Shown piece by piece: positions 33,863 through 40,878 of a DNA stretch of 40,878 nucleotides (within the stretch, counting starts at the first letter, position 1; every line of letters begins with the position of its first letter). Source of the DNA: an uncultured Hyphomicrobiales bacterium. GTDB lineage: Bacteria > Pseudomonadota > Alphaproteobacteria > Rhizobiales > Xanthobacteraceae. Where the stretch lies: the NCBI GenBank assembly GCA_903878085.1, contig CAIRGJ010000052.1:1-40878 (forward strand), in the 5' to 3' direction. The notes beneath the pieces were generated by a model that saw nothing but the letters and a program-made list of their open reading frames with translations, did not search any database and had not been told where the DNA came from. Both the position numbers and the translations under genes were made by a program.

Positions 33863-35182
33863 ATGGCTGATGCCACTGCTCTAAGACTGCTGACGCTGGA
33901 CGGGCCGACGCTGTCGTTTGTCGCCGCCTGTATTGCTGCGCTTTTGGGACTGTTTCTGATTTCCGCTTGGCTGCAGCAACGCAATATCCGCGCGCTGGCC
34001 TGGTGGGGTTCGGCCTACCTGATCGGCGCCGCCTCGATCGCGTTCTGGGGCGCACCGACGCCGTGGGTCCGGTTGCCGCCCGAACTCTCGGAAGCGCTGA
34101 TGTTCGTGGCCTGCGGCATGATCTGGAACGGCGTGCGGCTGTTCCACTGCCGGCGGCTCTGGCCGGTCGCTGTCTTTGCCGGCGCCATCGTGTGGCTGAT
34201 CGCGTGCCAAGTGCCCGGCATGGAGGAAGGCAGCACCGCCCGTATCGCCTTTGGCGCGATCGTGGTCGCGATCTACACTTTCGTTATCGCGTTCGAGCTG
34301 TGGCGCGAGCGGCGCAAGTCGCTCCATTCGCGTGCCGCGGCCATCGTGGTGCCGTGCCTGCATGCGGCGATTTTCCTGCTGCCGCTGGCAATCAAAGCGT
34401 TTTTGCCGGACGTCTTTGCCACCGGCTGGCAGACTGTGCTGGCGCTGGAAACGATCATCTACGCGGTCGGCACCGCTTTTATCGTGCTGCTGATGGTCAA
34501 GGATCACCACGTCCATTTCTATCGCAAGGTCGCGACCACCGATCATCTCACCGGCTTGCTCAATCGCGGCGCCTTCCTCGCTGCCGCCAACGAGATGCAC
34601 GCGCGCCAGGGCGCGCACGGCGAGCCGGTGACGTTGCTGATGTTCGATCTCGATCACTTCAAATCGATCAACGACCGCTTCGGCCATAGCGTCGGCGATA
34701 GCGCCTTGCGGGTGTTTGCCGGCGTGGCGTCCAGCAGCATCCGCGCCAGCGACCTGGTCGGCCGGCTGGGCGGCGAGGAGTTCGCGGCGCTCATACCTGA
34801 ATCGACCGAAGGGGCCTTGATGGTGGCCGAGCGCCTGCGTGCGGCATTCGAAGCCGCCGGCGCTACCATCGACGGTCACGCGATGGGCGCGACGGTGAGC
34901 ATCGGCGTGGCGACGTCGTATCGGACGGTGCCGGATCTCGATGCCCTGATCTTGCGTGCCGATGCCGCATTGTATGCCGCCAAACATGGCGGGCGTAACC
35001 GATTCCACGTCGCCGACGACGAGCCTGGCAGCGAACAGGCCCGCCAGGCCGCGGCCGCCCGTAATGCGCTTGGCGGTGAGCCGGGCACGATCAAACGTAG
35101 ACTGGCCGCGCGCCGGGCGCGTCGCTCCAATCCGGCGGTAGCCGGAGAGGGCGCAACAGGTCGTTTACTATCTTCCCGCTAA
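33863..35182 (+). CDS. Membrane-bound diguanylate cyclase
   Basis: The 439-residue protein has an N-terminal membrane region of about six to seven helices (residues about 15-215) and a C-terminal GGDEF domain (about 225-395). The active-site motif is GGEEF at 303-307, and the inhibitory-site motif RxxD is present as Arg294-Ala-Ser-Asp297, five residues upstream. These predict an active c-di-GMP synthase with product feedback. The sensory membrane domain is not a family I can name with confidence (MHYT/MASE-like topology), so the signal is unknown. The last 60 residues are basic and possibly disordered. Confidence 0.92.
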   Translation: MADATALRLLTLDGPTLSFVAACIAALLGLFLISAWLQQRNIRALAWWGSAYLIGAASIAFWGAPTPWVRLPPELSEALMFVACGMIWNGVRLFHCRRLWPVAVFAGAIVWLIACQVPGMEEGSTARIAFGAIVVAIYTFVIAFELWRERRKSLHSRAAAIVVPCLHAAIFLLPLAIKAFLPDVFATGWQTVLALETIIYAVGTAFIVLLMVKDHHVHFYRKVATTDHLTGLLNRGAFLAAANEMHARQGAHGEPVTLLMFDLDHFKSINDRFGHSVGDSALRVFAGVASSSIRASDLVGRLGGEEFAALIPESTEGALMVAERLRAAFEAAGATIDGHAMGATVSIGVATSYRTVPDLDALILRADAALYAAKHGGRNRFHVADDEPGSEQARQAAAARNALGGEPGTIKRRLAARRARRSNPAVAGEGATGRLLSSR

Positions 35183-35191
35183 GATGCGCGG

Positions 35192-35431
35192 ATGTCAGGT
35201 CTATCCAATAACGCCCACGCCGCCGATCTTGTCGCCCTCGAAGCCTACGCCGCGCGCGCTGGCGCAGCGATGGCATGCGTCTATTCGTCATCGGCGGAAT
35301 TCGATGCCGCGCTGATCGCGGAACGCCGCGCCGCCGGCGTCTATGGGCCAAGACGCCATCGCCGCCATTGGCTCGCGACCGTGGCCGGGATTGCGGCCGG
35401 GCTCACCGTCATTATCCTGCTGATCGTCTAA
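35192..35431 (+). CDS. Small protein with C-terminal membrane anchor
   Basis: The 79-residue product is unrecognised. Residues 1-50 are Ala-rich and likely helical (LVALEAYAARAGAAMACVY), a basic patch RRHRRHW follows, and the C-terminus (about 61-79) is a single hydrophobic helix, a tail-anchor layout. It starts nine bases after the diguanylate cyclase stop, so it is probably co-transcribed. It could be a small partner of the cyclase, but this is purely positional. It is supported by plausible composition and close spacing, not by homology. Confidence 0.5.
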   Translation: MSGLSNNAHAADLVALEAYAARAGAAMACVYSSSAEFDAALIAERRAAGVYGPRRHRRHWLATVAGIAAGLTVIILLIV

Positions 35432-35470
35432 GCGCGAACACGCGCATCGCATCTGCCGCGCAAACGAAAA

Positions 35471-35494
35471 CGGGCGCCCCAAAGGAGGCGCCCG
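35471..35494 (-). terminator. Terminator downstream of glnII
   Basis: An 8-bp perfect stem (35471-35478 with 35487-35494) is followed, on the minus strand, by TTTTCGTTTG. It ends glnII transcripts and lies between glnII and the small membrane gene. Confidence 0.75.
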
Positions 35495-35517
35495 AAGTCG
35501 TTCTTGCGATGGAGGCT

Positions 35518-36555
35518 TTAGGCTGCGGCCGCCTTGGCAGTCGGGACTTCGCTGATCGTCTTCAGGATCTGAGAGGCGATGGCGTAGGGGTCCCCTTGCG
35601 AGTTCGGGCGGCGATCTTCCAGATAGCCCTTGTAGGCGTCGCCCTTGACGAAGGAGTGCGGCACGCGGATCGAGGCCCCGCGGTCGGCAACGCCATAGCT
35701 GAACTTGTTCCACGGCGCCGTCTCGTGCTTGCCGGTCAGACGCTTGTCGTTGTCCGGCCCGTAAACCGCAATGTGGTCCATGAGATTTGCGTCAAAGGCC
35801 GCCATCAACGCCTCAAAGTAGGCCTTGCCTCCGACCGTACGCATATACTCGGTCGAGAAGTTGGCGTGCATGCCCGAGCCGTTCCAGTCGGTGTCGCCGA
35901 GCGGTTTGCAGTGATACTCGATGTCGATGCCGTAGCTTTCGGTGAGACGCTGCAACAGGTAGCGAGCCATCCACATTTCGTCGGCGGCTTTCTTGGAGCC
36001 CTTGCCGAAGATCTGGAATTCCCACTGGCCCTTCGCCACTTCGGCGTTGATGCCTTCGTGGTTGATGCCGGCGAACAGGCAGAGGTCGAGATGCTTCTCG
36101 ACGATCTCACGCGCGACCGGACCGACATTGCTGTAGCCGACGCCGGTGTAATACGGGCCCTGCGGCGCCGGATAGCCAGCGGTCGGGAAGCCGAGCGGCC
36201 GGCCGTCCTTGTACATGAAGTATTCCTGCTCGAAGCCGAACCAGGCGCCGGCATCGTCGAGAATGGTGGCGCGCTTGTTGGTCGAATGCGGCGTGACGCC
36301 ATCCGGCATCATGACTTCGCACATCACCAGAACGCCGTTGGTGCGCGCGCCGTCCGGATAAACCGCGACCGGCTTGAGCACGCAGTCCGAGCTTCGGCCT
36401 TCCGCCTGCATGGTCGAGGAGCCGTCGAAGCCCCACAGCGGAAGTTGTTCGAGTGTCGGGAGTGAGTCGAATTCCTTGATCTGAGTCTTGCCACGCAAGT
36501 TCGGGACCGGCGTGTATCCGTCGAGCCATATGTACTCGAGCTTATACTTTGTCAT
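35518..36555 (-). CDS. glnII: Glutamine synthetase type II (eukaryotic-type, GlnII)
   Basis: GSII makes glutamine from glutamate, ammonia and ATP. The 345-residue length and motifs are those of the short eukaryotic-type enzyme: LEYIWLDGYTPVPNLRGKT, the LPLWGFDGSSTMQAEGRSSDCVLKP block, AWFGFEQEYFMYKDGRPLGFP, GINHEGINAEVAKGQWEFQI and HCKPLGDTDWNGSGMHANFSTEYMR. It is cytoplasmic and octa- or decameric by family. The start is ATG 36555; the frame extends 14 residues further upstream. No GSI-type adenylylation segment is present. It has a sigma-54-like promoter and a divergent GstI-like gene upstream. Confidence 0.97.
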   Translation of the reverse strand: MTKYKLEYIWLDGYTPVPNLRGKTQIKEFDSLPTLEQLPLWGFDGSSTMQAEGRSSDCVLKPVAVYPDGARTNGVLVMCEVMMPDGVTPHSTNKRATILDDAGAWFGFEQEYFMYKDGRPLGFPTAGYPAPQGPYYTGVGYSNVGPVAREIVEKHLDLCLFAGINHEGINAEVAKGQWEFQIFGKGSKKAADEMWMARYLLQRLTESYGIDIEYHCKPLGDTDWNGSGMHANFSTEYMRTVGGKAYFEALMAAFDANLMDHIAVYGPDNDKRLTGKHETAPWNKFSYGVADRGASIRVPHSFVKGDAYKGYLEDRRPNSQGDPYAIASQILKTISEVPTAKAAAA

Positions 36556-36601
36556 GCGGTTCTCTCGTTTAAGCTGATGACGCGAAGTGGAGTTCAAGCT
36601 T

Positions 36602-36629
36602 CGGCCGCCAACGGCACCCGGCCGCCAAC
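36602..36629 (-). promoter_or_regulatory. 11-bp direct repeat in the predicted glnII leader
   Basis: On the minus strand GTTGGCGGCCG occurs twice, at 36619-36629 and 36602-36612, separated by six bases (GGTGCC). If transcription starts near 36635, the repeats lie at about +6 to +34 of an 80-base leader. They could bind a protein such as the GstI-like product, or fold by their GGCCG cores. Confidence 0.55.
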
Positions 36630-36645
36630 TGCTTGAGGCTTGGTA

Positions 36646-36661
36646 AGCACAAAATATGCCA
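36646..36661 (-). promoter_or_regulatory. Candidate sigma-54 promoter of glnII
   Basis: The minus strand reads TGGCATATTTTGTGCT, with the essential GG (-24) and GC (-12) exactly ten bases apart, and TGGCA/TGCT matches to the RpoN consensus. It would start transcription near 36635, about 80 bases before the glnII ATG. A second GG-N10-GC match lies at 36763-36778. Confidence 0.6.
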
Positions 36662-36762
36662 AATGACGCAGGAACAAAGTTCCAGCCACGGCATTGAAAT
36701 AGCAGGTCATTTCGGTGGTTATTGGTAGTGGACGATGGCGGTCGAGGCGTGCCGGGTTATAC

Positions 36763-36778
36763 GGCAGAAAAGGTGCCT
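36763..36778 (-). promoter_or_regulatory. Second GG-N10-GC element or activator site upstream of glnII
   Basis: The minus strand reads AGGCACCTTTTCTGCC, again with GG and GC ten bases apart. The same bases form a GGCA-N7-TGCC palindrome about 115 bases upstream of the better sigma-54 site, a typical enhancer distance. Which role applies, if any, is open. The rest of the 36556-36890 gap also holds the palindrome CTAGAATCTAG at 36781-36791; I see nothing else in it. Confidence 0.3.
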
Positions 36779-36890
36779 GCCTAGAATCTAGTCATACGAT
36801 TATTTGATGTGCGGATTTACGCGGAATCAATATCGGAAGCGTTATATGGCGCATAAGCGCTTCCTCACCGCAGTCACGAGGAGACCCGAA

Positions 36891-37088
36891 ATGGCGGCAA
36901 ATGTCTCGCAAGGCACGGCCCAGATTTTCACGTTTCCGCCGCGCGGCCGATTTGCGGTCGGACACGATGCGGCACAGATCAAGGGCGCAGCAATCCTCAC
37001 ATCGTCGCCGGCTGTGTTAGCCGCGTTGAGCGGCGCCTGGTATCACGACGAAGCAATTCGCGACGCCGATCAGCCGCGGAAGAACTAG
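36891..37088 (+). CDS. gstI: GstI-like DUF2735 protein, probable translational inhibitor of GSII
   Basis: The 65-residue product starts at ATG 36891, after the strong GAGGAG at 36878-36883; the longer frame from 36804 lacks such a site. The blocks GTAQIFTFPPRGR and SGAWYHDEAIRD match the DUF2735 family found next to glnII in rhizobia. In Rhizobium leguminosarum a protein of about 63 residues, GstI, encoded upstream of glnII, inhibits translation of glnII mRNA; length and location here agree. The gene diverges from glnII, so both share the regulatory gap of 335 bases. The equation with GstI rests on memory and context. Confidence 0.75.
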   Translation: MAANVSQGTAQIFTFPPRGRFAVGHDAAQIKGAAILTSSPAVLAALSGAWYHDEAIRDADQPRKN

Positions 37089-37117
37089 CGCGCGCCGACC
37101 TGGCGGTAGCTTCGGCG

Positions 37118-38047
37118 TCACACGCCGAAGATCGACCAACCGAGCCGCTTGGTCAGCGCTTCAAGCGCAACGCGGCCGAGATGCGAATTGCCGGCGGCGT
37201 CCAGGCCCGGCGACCCGACCGCGATCGAGGCCTTGCCCGGCGCAATGGCTAGAATGCCGCCGCCGACGCCGCTCTTGCCCGGCAGACCCACCCGATAAGC
37301 AAATTCGCCGGAGCCATCATAATGGCCGCACGTCATCATCAATGCATTGATGCGGCGCGCACGCTCGGGCTGCACTACCGACATGTCGGTCGATGGGTTG
37401 CGGCCGTTATGGGCGAGAAAACGTCCGGCCATCGCCAGTTGCCGGCACGACATGGCGATGGCGCACTGGTGGAAGTAGACGCCGAGCGTCAGGTCCACTG
37501 GATTTTCCAGCACGCCGAACGACTTCATGTAGTTGGCAAGGGCGACATTGCGGAACCCGGTGCGCTGCTCGGAAGCCGCGACCGCTTCGTCGATCGTGAC
37601 CGATTGATCGTCCGCCAGGAAGCGAATGAAGCGCAGGATTTCGCCCAGTGCCTCGCGCGGCTGATGTCCGGACAAAATCAGATCGGTGACGGCGATGGCG
37701 CCGGCGTTGATGAAGGGGTTTCGCGGAATACCCTTTTCGTATTCGAGTTGGACGATGGAGTTGAAGGCACTACCGGACGGCTCGCGGCCGACGCGCTGCC
37801 ACAGCCAGTCGCCGGCTTTGCCCAGCGCCAGCGTCAGCGTGAAAACTTTCGACACGCTTTGGATGGAAAACGGCGTGTCGCTGTCGCCGGCGGCAGCGAT
37901 ATTGCCATCGGCGTCGATCACCGCGATGCCGAAGGCGTTGGGATCGACCCGCGCCAATTCCGGAATGTAATGCGCGACTTCGCCGCGATCGGTGCGAAGC
38001 CGCATTTCGTCGGCGATTTCTCGAACGACAAGATCAATGTTGTGCAC
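37118..38047 (-). CDS. glsA: Glutaminase
   Basis: This enzyme of the beta-lactamase fold hydrolyses glutamine to glutamate and ammonia. The 309-residue product is full length, with the catalytic SxxK as Ser64-Val-Ser-Lys67 in [19 protein letters not shown] (conserved Asn) and the later [12 protein letters not shown] loop. It is cytoplasmic, with no signal peptide. It opposes glutamine synthetase chemically and lies next to the glnII-gstI pair, ending only 29 bases from gstI in convergent orientation. No terminator is visible in this short gap. Confidence 0.96.
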   Translation of the reverse strand: MHNIDLVVREIADEMRLRTDRGEVAHYIPELARVDPNAFGIAVIDADGNIAAAGDSDTPFSIQSVSKVFTLTLALGKAGDWLWQRVGREPSGSAFNSIVQLEYEKGIPRNPFINAGAIAVTDLILSGHQPREALGEILRFIRFLADDQSVTIDEAVAASEQRTGFRNVALANYMKSFGVLENPVDLTLGVYFHQCAIAMSCRQLAMAGRFLAHNGRNPSTDMSVVQPERARRINALMMTCGHYDGSGEFAYRVGLPGKSGVGGGILAIAPGKASIAVGSPGLDAAGNSHLGRVALEALTKRLGWSIFGV

Positions 38048-38130
38048 AGCGTTGCTCGTCTTCCTTGGCGAGCACTTTCATAAGCCAGATTTGCGAAGAC
38101 GGCATGCTCATTCTTCGGCCACGGCACGTA

Positions 38131-38155
38131 ACACAAGGGGCCGTGGGGCTTGTGT
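38131..38155. other. Inverted repeat between the histidine kinase and glutaminase genes
   Basis: ACACAAG (38131-38137) and CTTGTGT (38149-38155) form a 7-bp palindrome with an 11-base loop, about 85 bases before the glutaminase start. Neither flank is T-rich, so a protein-binding operator is likelier than a terminator. Confidence 0.35.
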
Positions 38156-38194
38156 CGCAACAGCGTCGTCGGACCCGGCGCCGAATGGCAGCCG

Positions 38195-40132
38195 TTATGC
38201 CACCACCTCATCCTCCTCCAAGGTCGGCAGGCGAGCCGGCAGCAGCAAGCTGAGCCGCGTGCCATGGTCCAAGGCCTCAATGTTCAATTTGCCGTTGAGC
38301 TGCTGCGCGCGCCGCCGCATGTTGGTCAGACCGTTGCCGCCGCTGGCTTCAAGGAAGGGGTGGCCGTCGTTCTCCAGCGTAATCGCCACCATGCCGTCCA
38401 TTGCACCGCCCCTGATTTTGATCTTGCGCGCCGGCCCGTGCTTAAGCGCGTTGGTGATGGCTTCCTGCAAAATGCGGAGAACGGCCAGCGCATTGCCCGG
38501 CGTCACGCCCGACACTTCGGGCAGACCTGCGATCGACCAATCCAACTCGATGCCGAGACGCTGCAGTTGCGGAACCAGACGTTCGCGTAGATTGGCCAGC
38601 GCCACCGGCAATTCCTGGTCGCCGAGGTCGAGCGAATAGATCACCAGCCGCAAGTCGCTCAGCGCTTCGCGCGCGGCTTGCTCGGTCGATTTGTCGCCGG
38701 TCTTTTCCGACAAGGCGATGATTGACGCCAGGTGCCCGCTGATGCCGTCGTGCAGATCGTGTGTCAGACGCTGACGCTCGTGCTCGCGCACGCGGTGCGT
38801 TGTCGTCTCGCGGACCCGACGCGTCGTTTCAGCCTGTTCGCGACTATGCAAGGCGGCAAGCTCGGCCTCCCTCTCGGCCAGCTTGACGTTGAGGGTCTCA
38901 TTGGCGCGGTCAAGCTGATCGAGGCTGGTGCCCATTCGACGCGCCAAAACGATTGTGATGAAAGTATAAAATACCGGTCGGGCATAAGGCGACAGCAAAT
39001 TAAATCCGTTCGCGGGCAGGGTTGCCGTTACATAGGCGTCCCTGGTGACATACCATGTCAGGAGAAGCGCCGCCGGCAGGATCAGCCGCGCATCGGTGCT
39101 GCGCCGTCGCAATGCGGCCCAGGCGATCAGCGTGGTGCCCACGATCAAGAAAATAACCGTGGAGGCCCCGCCGGCCACGCCGATGACGATTCTTGACATC
39201 GGTGTGTCCATGATAGCCGCAGGCAGCAACGCGCAGGTCGCGGCGATCGCAGCGATGCGCAGCGACCTTGGCGGTCTTACTTCGACGAGCGCTAGCGCAA
39301 CTCCGATATACACTATGGCCATCGCGGGCGTCGCGATCGCGAAAAACAATATGAAGCGCTGCACCGATGGCTGCCAGCCCAACATCATGCCGAAAACAAA
39401 AAACAAATTGAGGACGCTGAAGGCGGCAAACCATGAAAACAACGGGTCGTTCGGCCGGAAGAAATACATAAATAACAATATGAATGCGAGTAAGACCTGC
39501 GCCGCGAGCGCCATGATTTTTAGTTGATTGTATAAATAAAACTGCGTCTTAAAGGCCGGGGCGAGGTCTGCCGAGAGGCCGACATAGATGGGAGAAAAAT
39601 AGGCCGGTACCGCAAACGGGCCGGCATCGGCAGCCATAGTCAGTGTGTTTTTGCCAACGACCAGGCGCGATGCGGGTAATCTGACCAGAGCGGAGTTGCT
39701 GATAAACGCGCCCGACCAGATCGTATGAGCGTCGCTATCGTAAAATGCCGCGCCGTTGAGCGCCAACACAATGTGCCGGTTGAACGATTGCACGAACGCG
39801 AACAGGTCGTCTGGCGGAATTGCGGATAAATCGAATTCGAATTGGTAGCGCGCCGACGTTGAGTTGCCGCTGGCGCGAAGATAGATCGCATCCGGCATTG
39901 TCACTGCGTGCACTTCGCCATTGTCGGCGACAAAGGTTGCGCGATCCAGGACGATGGCGTTTTGAGGCTTGGGAAGGCTCAACATATCCGGCGCAAAAGC
40001 GGCGGCCAGGGTGGCGAGTGTCAGCGCGGCCCACCCGATATGGCGTAGCCAAGCCCCAGCTAAAATCCGCTGCGTGCCGCTGCGCCAGCTTTTGCAAGAC
40101 GTCGACCCCATACCCGAATCCCGACGTGTCAT
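38195..40132 (-). CDS. Orphan sensor histidine kinase, 7TMR-DISM-like sensor with HisKA_3 kinase
   Basis: The 645-residue protein has a first membrane helix (about 31-49), a beta-rich periplasmic domain (about 60-195), seven hydrophobic helices (about 203-398), a coiled coil (about 403-450) and a NarL-type kinase module. The H box ERQRLTHDLHDG has phospho-acceptor His461, the N box LRILQEAITNALKHG has Asn561, and GGNGLTNMRRRAQ is the G box. The layout fits 7TMR-DISM receptors, whose extracellular domain may bind carbohydrates or small molecules. No response regulator gene lies beside it in the window. A start at Met8 (40111) is possible. It sits between glutaminase and glnA. Confidence 0.88.
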   Translation of the reverse strand: MTRRDSGMGSTSCKSWRSGTQRILAGAWLRHIGWAALTLATLAAAFAPDMLSLPKPQNAIVLDRATFVADNGEVHAVTMPDAIYLRASGNSTSARYQFEFDLSAIPPDDLFAFVQSFNRHIVLALNGAAFYDSDAHTIWSGAFISNSALVRLPASRLVVGKNTLTMAADAGPFAVPAYFSPIYVGLSADLAPAFKTQFYLYNQLKIMALAAQVLLAFILLFMYFFRPNDPLFSWFAAFSVLNLFFVFGMMLGWQPSVQRFILFFAIATPAMAIVYIGVALALVEVRPPRSLRIAAIAATCALLPAAIMDTPMSRIVIGVAGGASTVIFLIVGTTLIAWAALRRRSTDARLILPAALLLTWYVTRDAYVTATLPANGFNLLSPYARPVFYTFITIVLARRMGTSLDQLDRANETLNVKLAEREAELAALHSREQAETTRRVRETTTHRVREHERQRLTHDLHDGISGHLASIIALSEKTGDKSTEQAAREALSDLRLVIYSLDLGDQELPVALANLRERLVPQLQRLGIELDWSIAGLPEVSGVTPGNALAVLRILQEAITNALKHGPARKIKIRGGAMDGMVAITLENDGHPFLEASGGNGLTNMRRRAQQLNGKLNIEALDHGTRLSLLLPARLPTLEEDEVVA

Positions 40133-40167
40133 TCAATCTAAAAAGCTTACGTCTTTCAGGCTCTGAC

Positions 40168-40196
40168 AAAAAGGGCGCCCCGCTGTGGGGCGCCCT
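40168..40196 (-). terminator. Terminator downstream of glnA
   Basis: A 10-bp stem (40172-40181 with 40187-40196) is followed on the minus strand by five T residues (40168-40172). It separates glnA from the histidine kinase gene. Confidence 0.88.
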
Positions 40197-40234
40197 CTGA
40201 AGTTATACCGCAAAAGCGATGTTTGGAGGAATCC

Positions 40235-40878
40235 TTAAGCCGAATAGTACATCTCGTATTCGACCGGATGCGGCGTGTGCTCGAAGCGGATCACTTCCGT
40301 CATCTTCAACTCGATGTAGCTGTCGATGAAGTCGTCATCGAACACGCCGCCGGCCTTCAGGTACTCGCGATCCTTGTCGAGACTCATGAGCGCCTCGCGC
40401 AGCGAGCCGCAGACTGTCGGGATCTTCTTCAGTTCCGCCGGCGGCAGATCGTAGAGGTCCTTGTCCATGGCGGCGCCCGGATCGAGCTTGTGCTTGATGC
40501 CGTCGAGGCCGGCCATCAGCATCGCGGCGAAGGCCAGATAGGGATTGGCGAGCGGATCAGGGAAGCGAACTTCGACGCGCTTGGCCTTCGGGTTGGTGGT
40601 GTAGGGGATGCGGCATGACGCCGAGCGATTGCGCGCCGAGTAGGCGAGCAGCACCGGCGCCTCGAAGCCCGGCACCAGACGCTTGTAGGAGTTGGTGGTC
40701 GGGTTGGTGAACGCATTGATCGCCTTGGCGTGCTTGATGATGCCGCCGATGAAATACAGGCACATGTCCGAGAGACCCGCATAGCCGTTGCCGGCGAACA
40801 GCGGGTTGCCCTTGTCCCAGATCGACAGATGCGTGTGCATCCCCGAGCCGTTATCTTCCTTGATCGGCTTGGGCATGA
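40235..40878 (-). CDS. glnA: Glutamine synthetase type I (GlnA), C-terminal part, truncated by window end
   Basis: The visible 214 codons are the C-terminal half of GSI; the gene runs off the right edge, so its start is not in the window. Seen are [13 protein letters not shown] (ATP/metal region), [48 protein letters not shown] (substrate and Arg loop), the [24 protein letters not shown] block, and the [14 protein letters not shown] loop, whose Tyr is the adenylylation site of GSI-beta enzymes. It ends in EYEMYYSA. This makes two unlike glutamine synthetases within six kilobases. Confidence 0.97.
   Translation of the reverse strand, partial: MPKPIKEDNGSGMHTHLSIWDKGNPLFAGNGYAGLSDMCLYFIGGIIKHAKAINAFTNPTTNSYKRLVPGFEAPVLLAYSARNRSASCRIPYTTNPKAKRVEVRFPDPLANPYLAFAAMLMAGLDGIKHKLDPGAAMDKDLYDLPPAELKKIPTVCGSLREALMSLDKDREYLKAGGVFDDDFIDSYIELKMTEVIRFEHTPHPVEYEMYYSA

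Overview
This is a GC-rich chromosomal segment from an alphaproteobacterium. It is most likely from the Hyphomicrobiales (Rhizobiales), near the Bradyrhizobium / Rhodopseudomonas / Pseudolabrys families. The pointers are gene order and content: hppA next to bamE; CBP3-DUF177-plsX-fabH-ihfA-merR; DUF2842 opposite a COX15-type ctaA; a eukaryotic-type glutamine synthetase (glnII) facing a 65-residue GstI/DUF2735-like gene; and palindromic intergenic repeats that I associate from memory with this order. The family assignment is inference.

Layout. 1-497: no credible complete gene; a run of hairpins and then a rho-independent terminator in front of hppA. 0.5-8.6 kb: housekeeping genes, namely the proton-pumping pyrophosphatase, BamE, a cytochrome bc1 assembly chaperone, a YceD-type protein, fatty acid and phospholipid initiation (plsX, fabH), IHF alpha, a MerR regulator and an enoyl-CoA hydratase. 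8.6-9.4 kb: a membrane-anchored DUF4145-like orphan and tRNA-Pro(GGG). 9.5-23.6 kb: a polysaccharide locus with a flavin oxidoreductase, two BioF2/CelD-type acetyltransferases, a Wzx-like flippase, a GT2 enzyme, a Wzy/WaaL-like polymerase or ligase, an undecaprenyl-phosphate sugar transferase, a GT4 enzyme broken by one missing base, a Wzc-like chain-length protein with a decayed ATPase domain, and a polysaccharide deacetylase.

23.6-33.6 kb: DUF2842, haem A synthase, crotonase-family enzymes, O-acetylhomoserine sulfhydrylase coupled to a TAXI-type binding protein with no signal peptide, a flavin-barrel protein coupled to a CoA-binding protein, a CocE-type hydrolase, an ECHDC3-like protein, a PaaI-like thioesterase and rplM-rpsI. 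33.8-35.4 kb: a membrane diguanylate cyclase followed by a tiny membrane protein. 35.5-40.9 kb: a nitrogen/glutamine block with glnII, the GstI-like gene, glutaminase, an orphan 7TM histidine kinase and the 3' end of glnA (GSI).

How the parts work together. The polysaccharide genes fit a Wzx/Wzy-type pathway: the phosphotransferase primes undecaprenyl phosphate, glycosyltransferases extend it, the unit is flipped and polymerised, and acetyltransferases and a deacetylase decorate it. The outer-membrane exporter is not in the window. The nitrogen block holds two glutamine synthetases, a glutaminase, a probable translational inhibitor of GSII, a sigma-54-like promoter for glnII, and an 11-bp direct repeat inside the predicted glnII leader. 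That regulatory unit, the frameshifted GT4 gene, the degenerate Wzc-like ATPase, the cytoplasmic TAXI-like protein and the orphan kinase are the points most worth a second look. I saw no CRISPR array, transposase, phage gene or obvious defence island.
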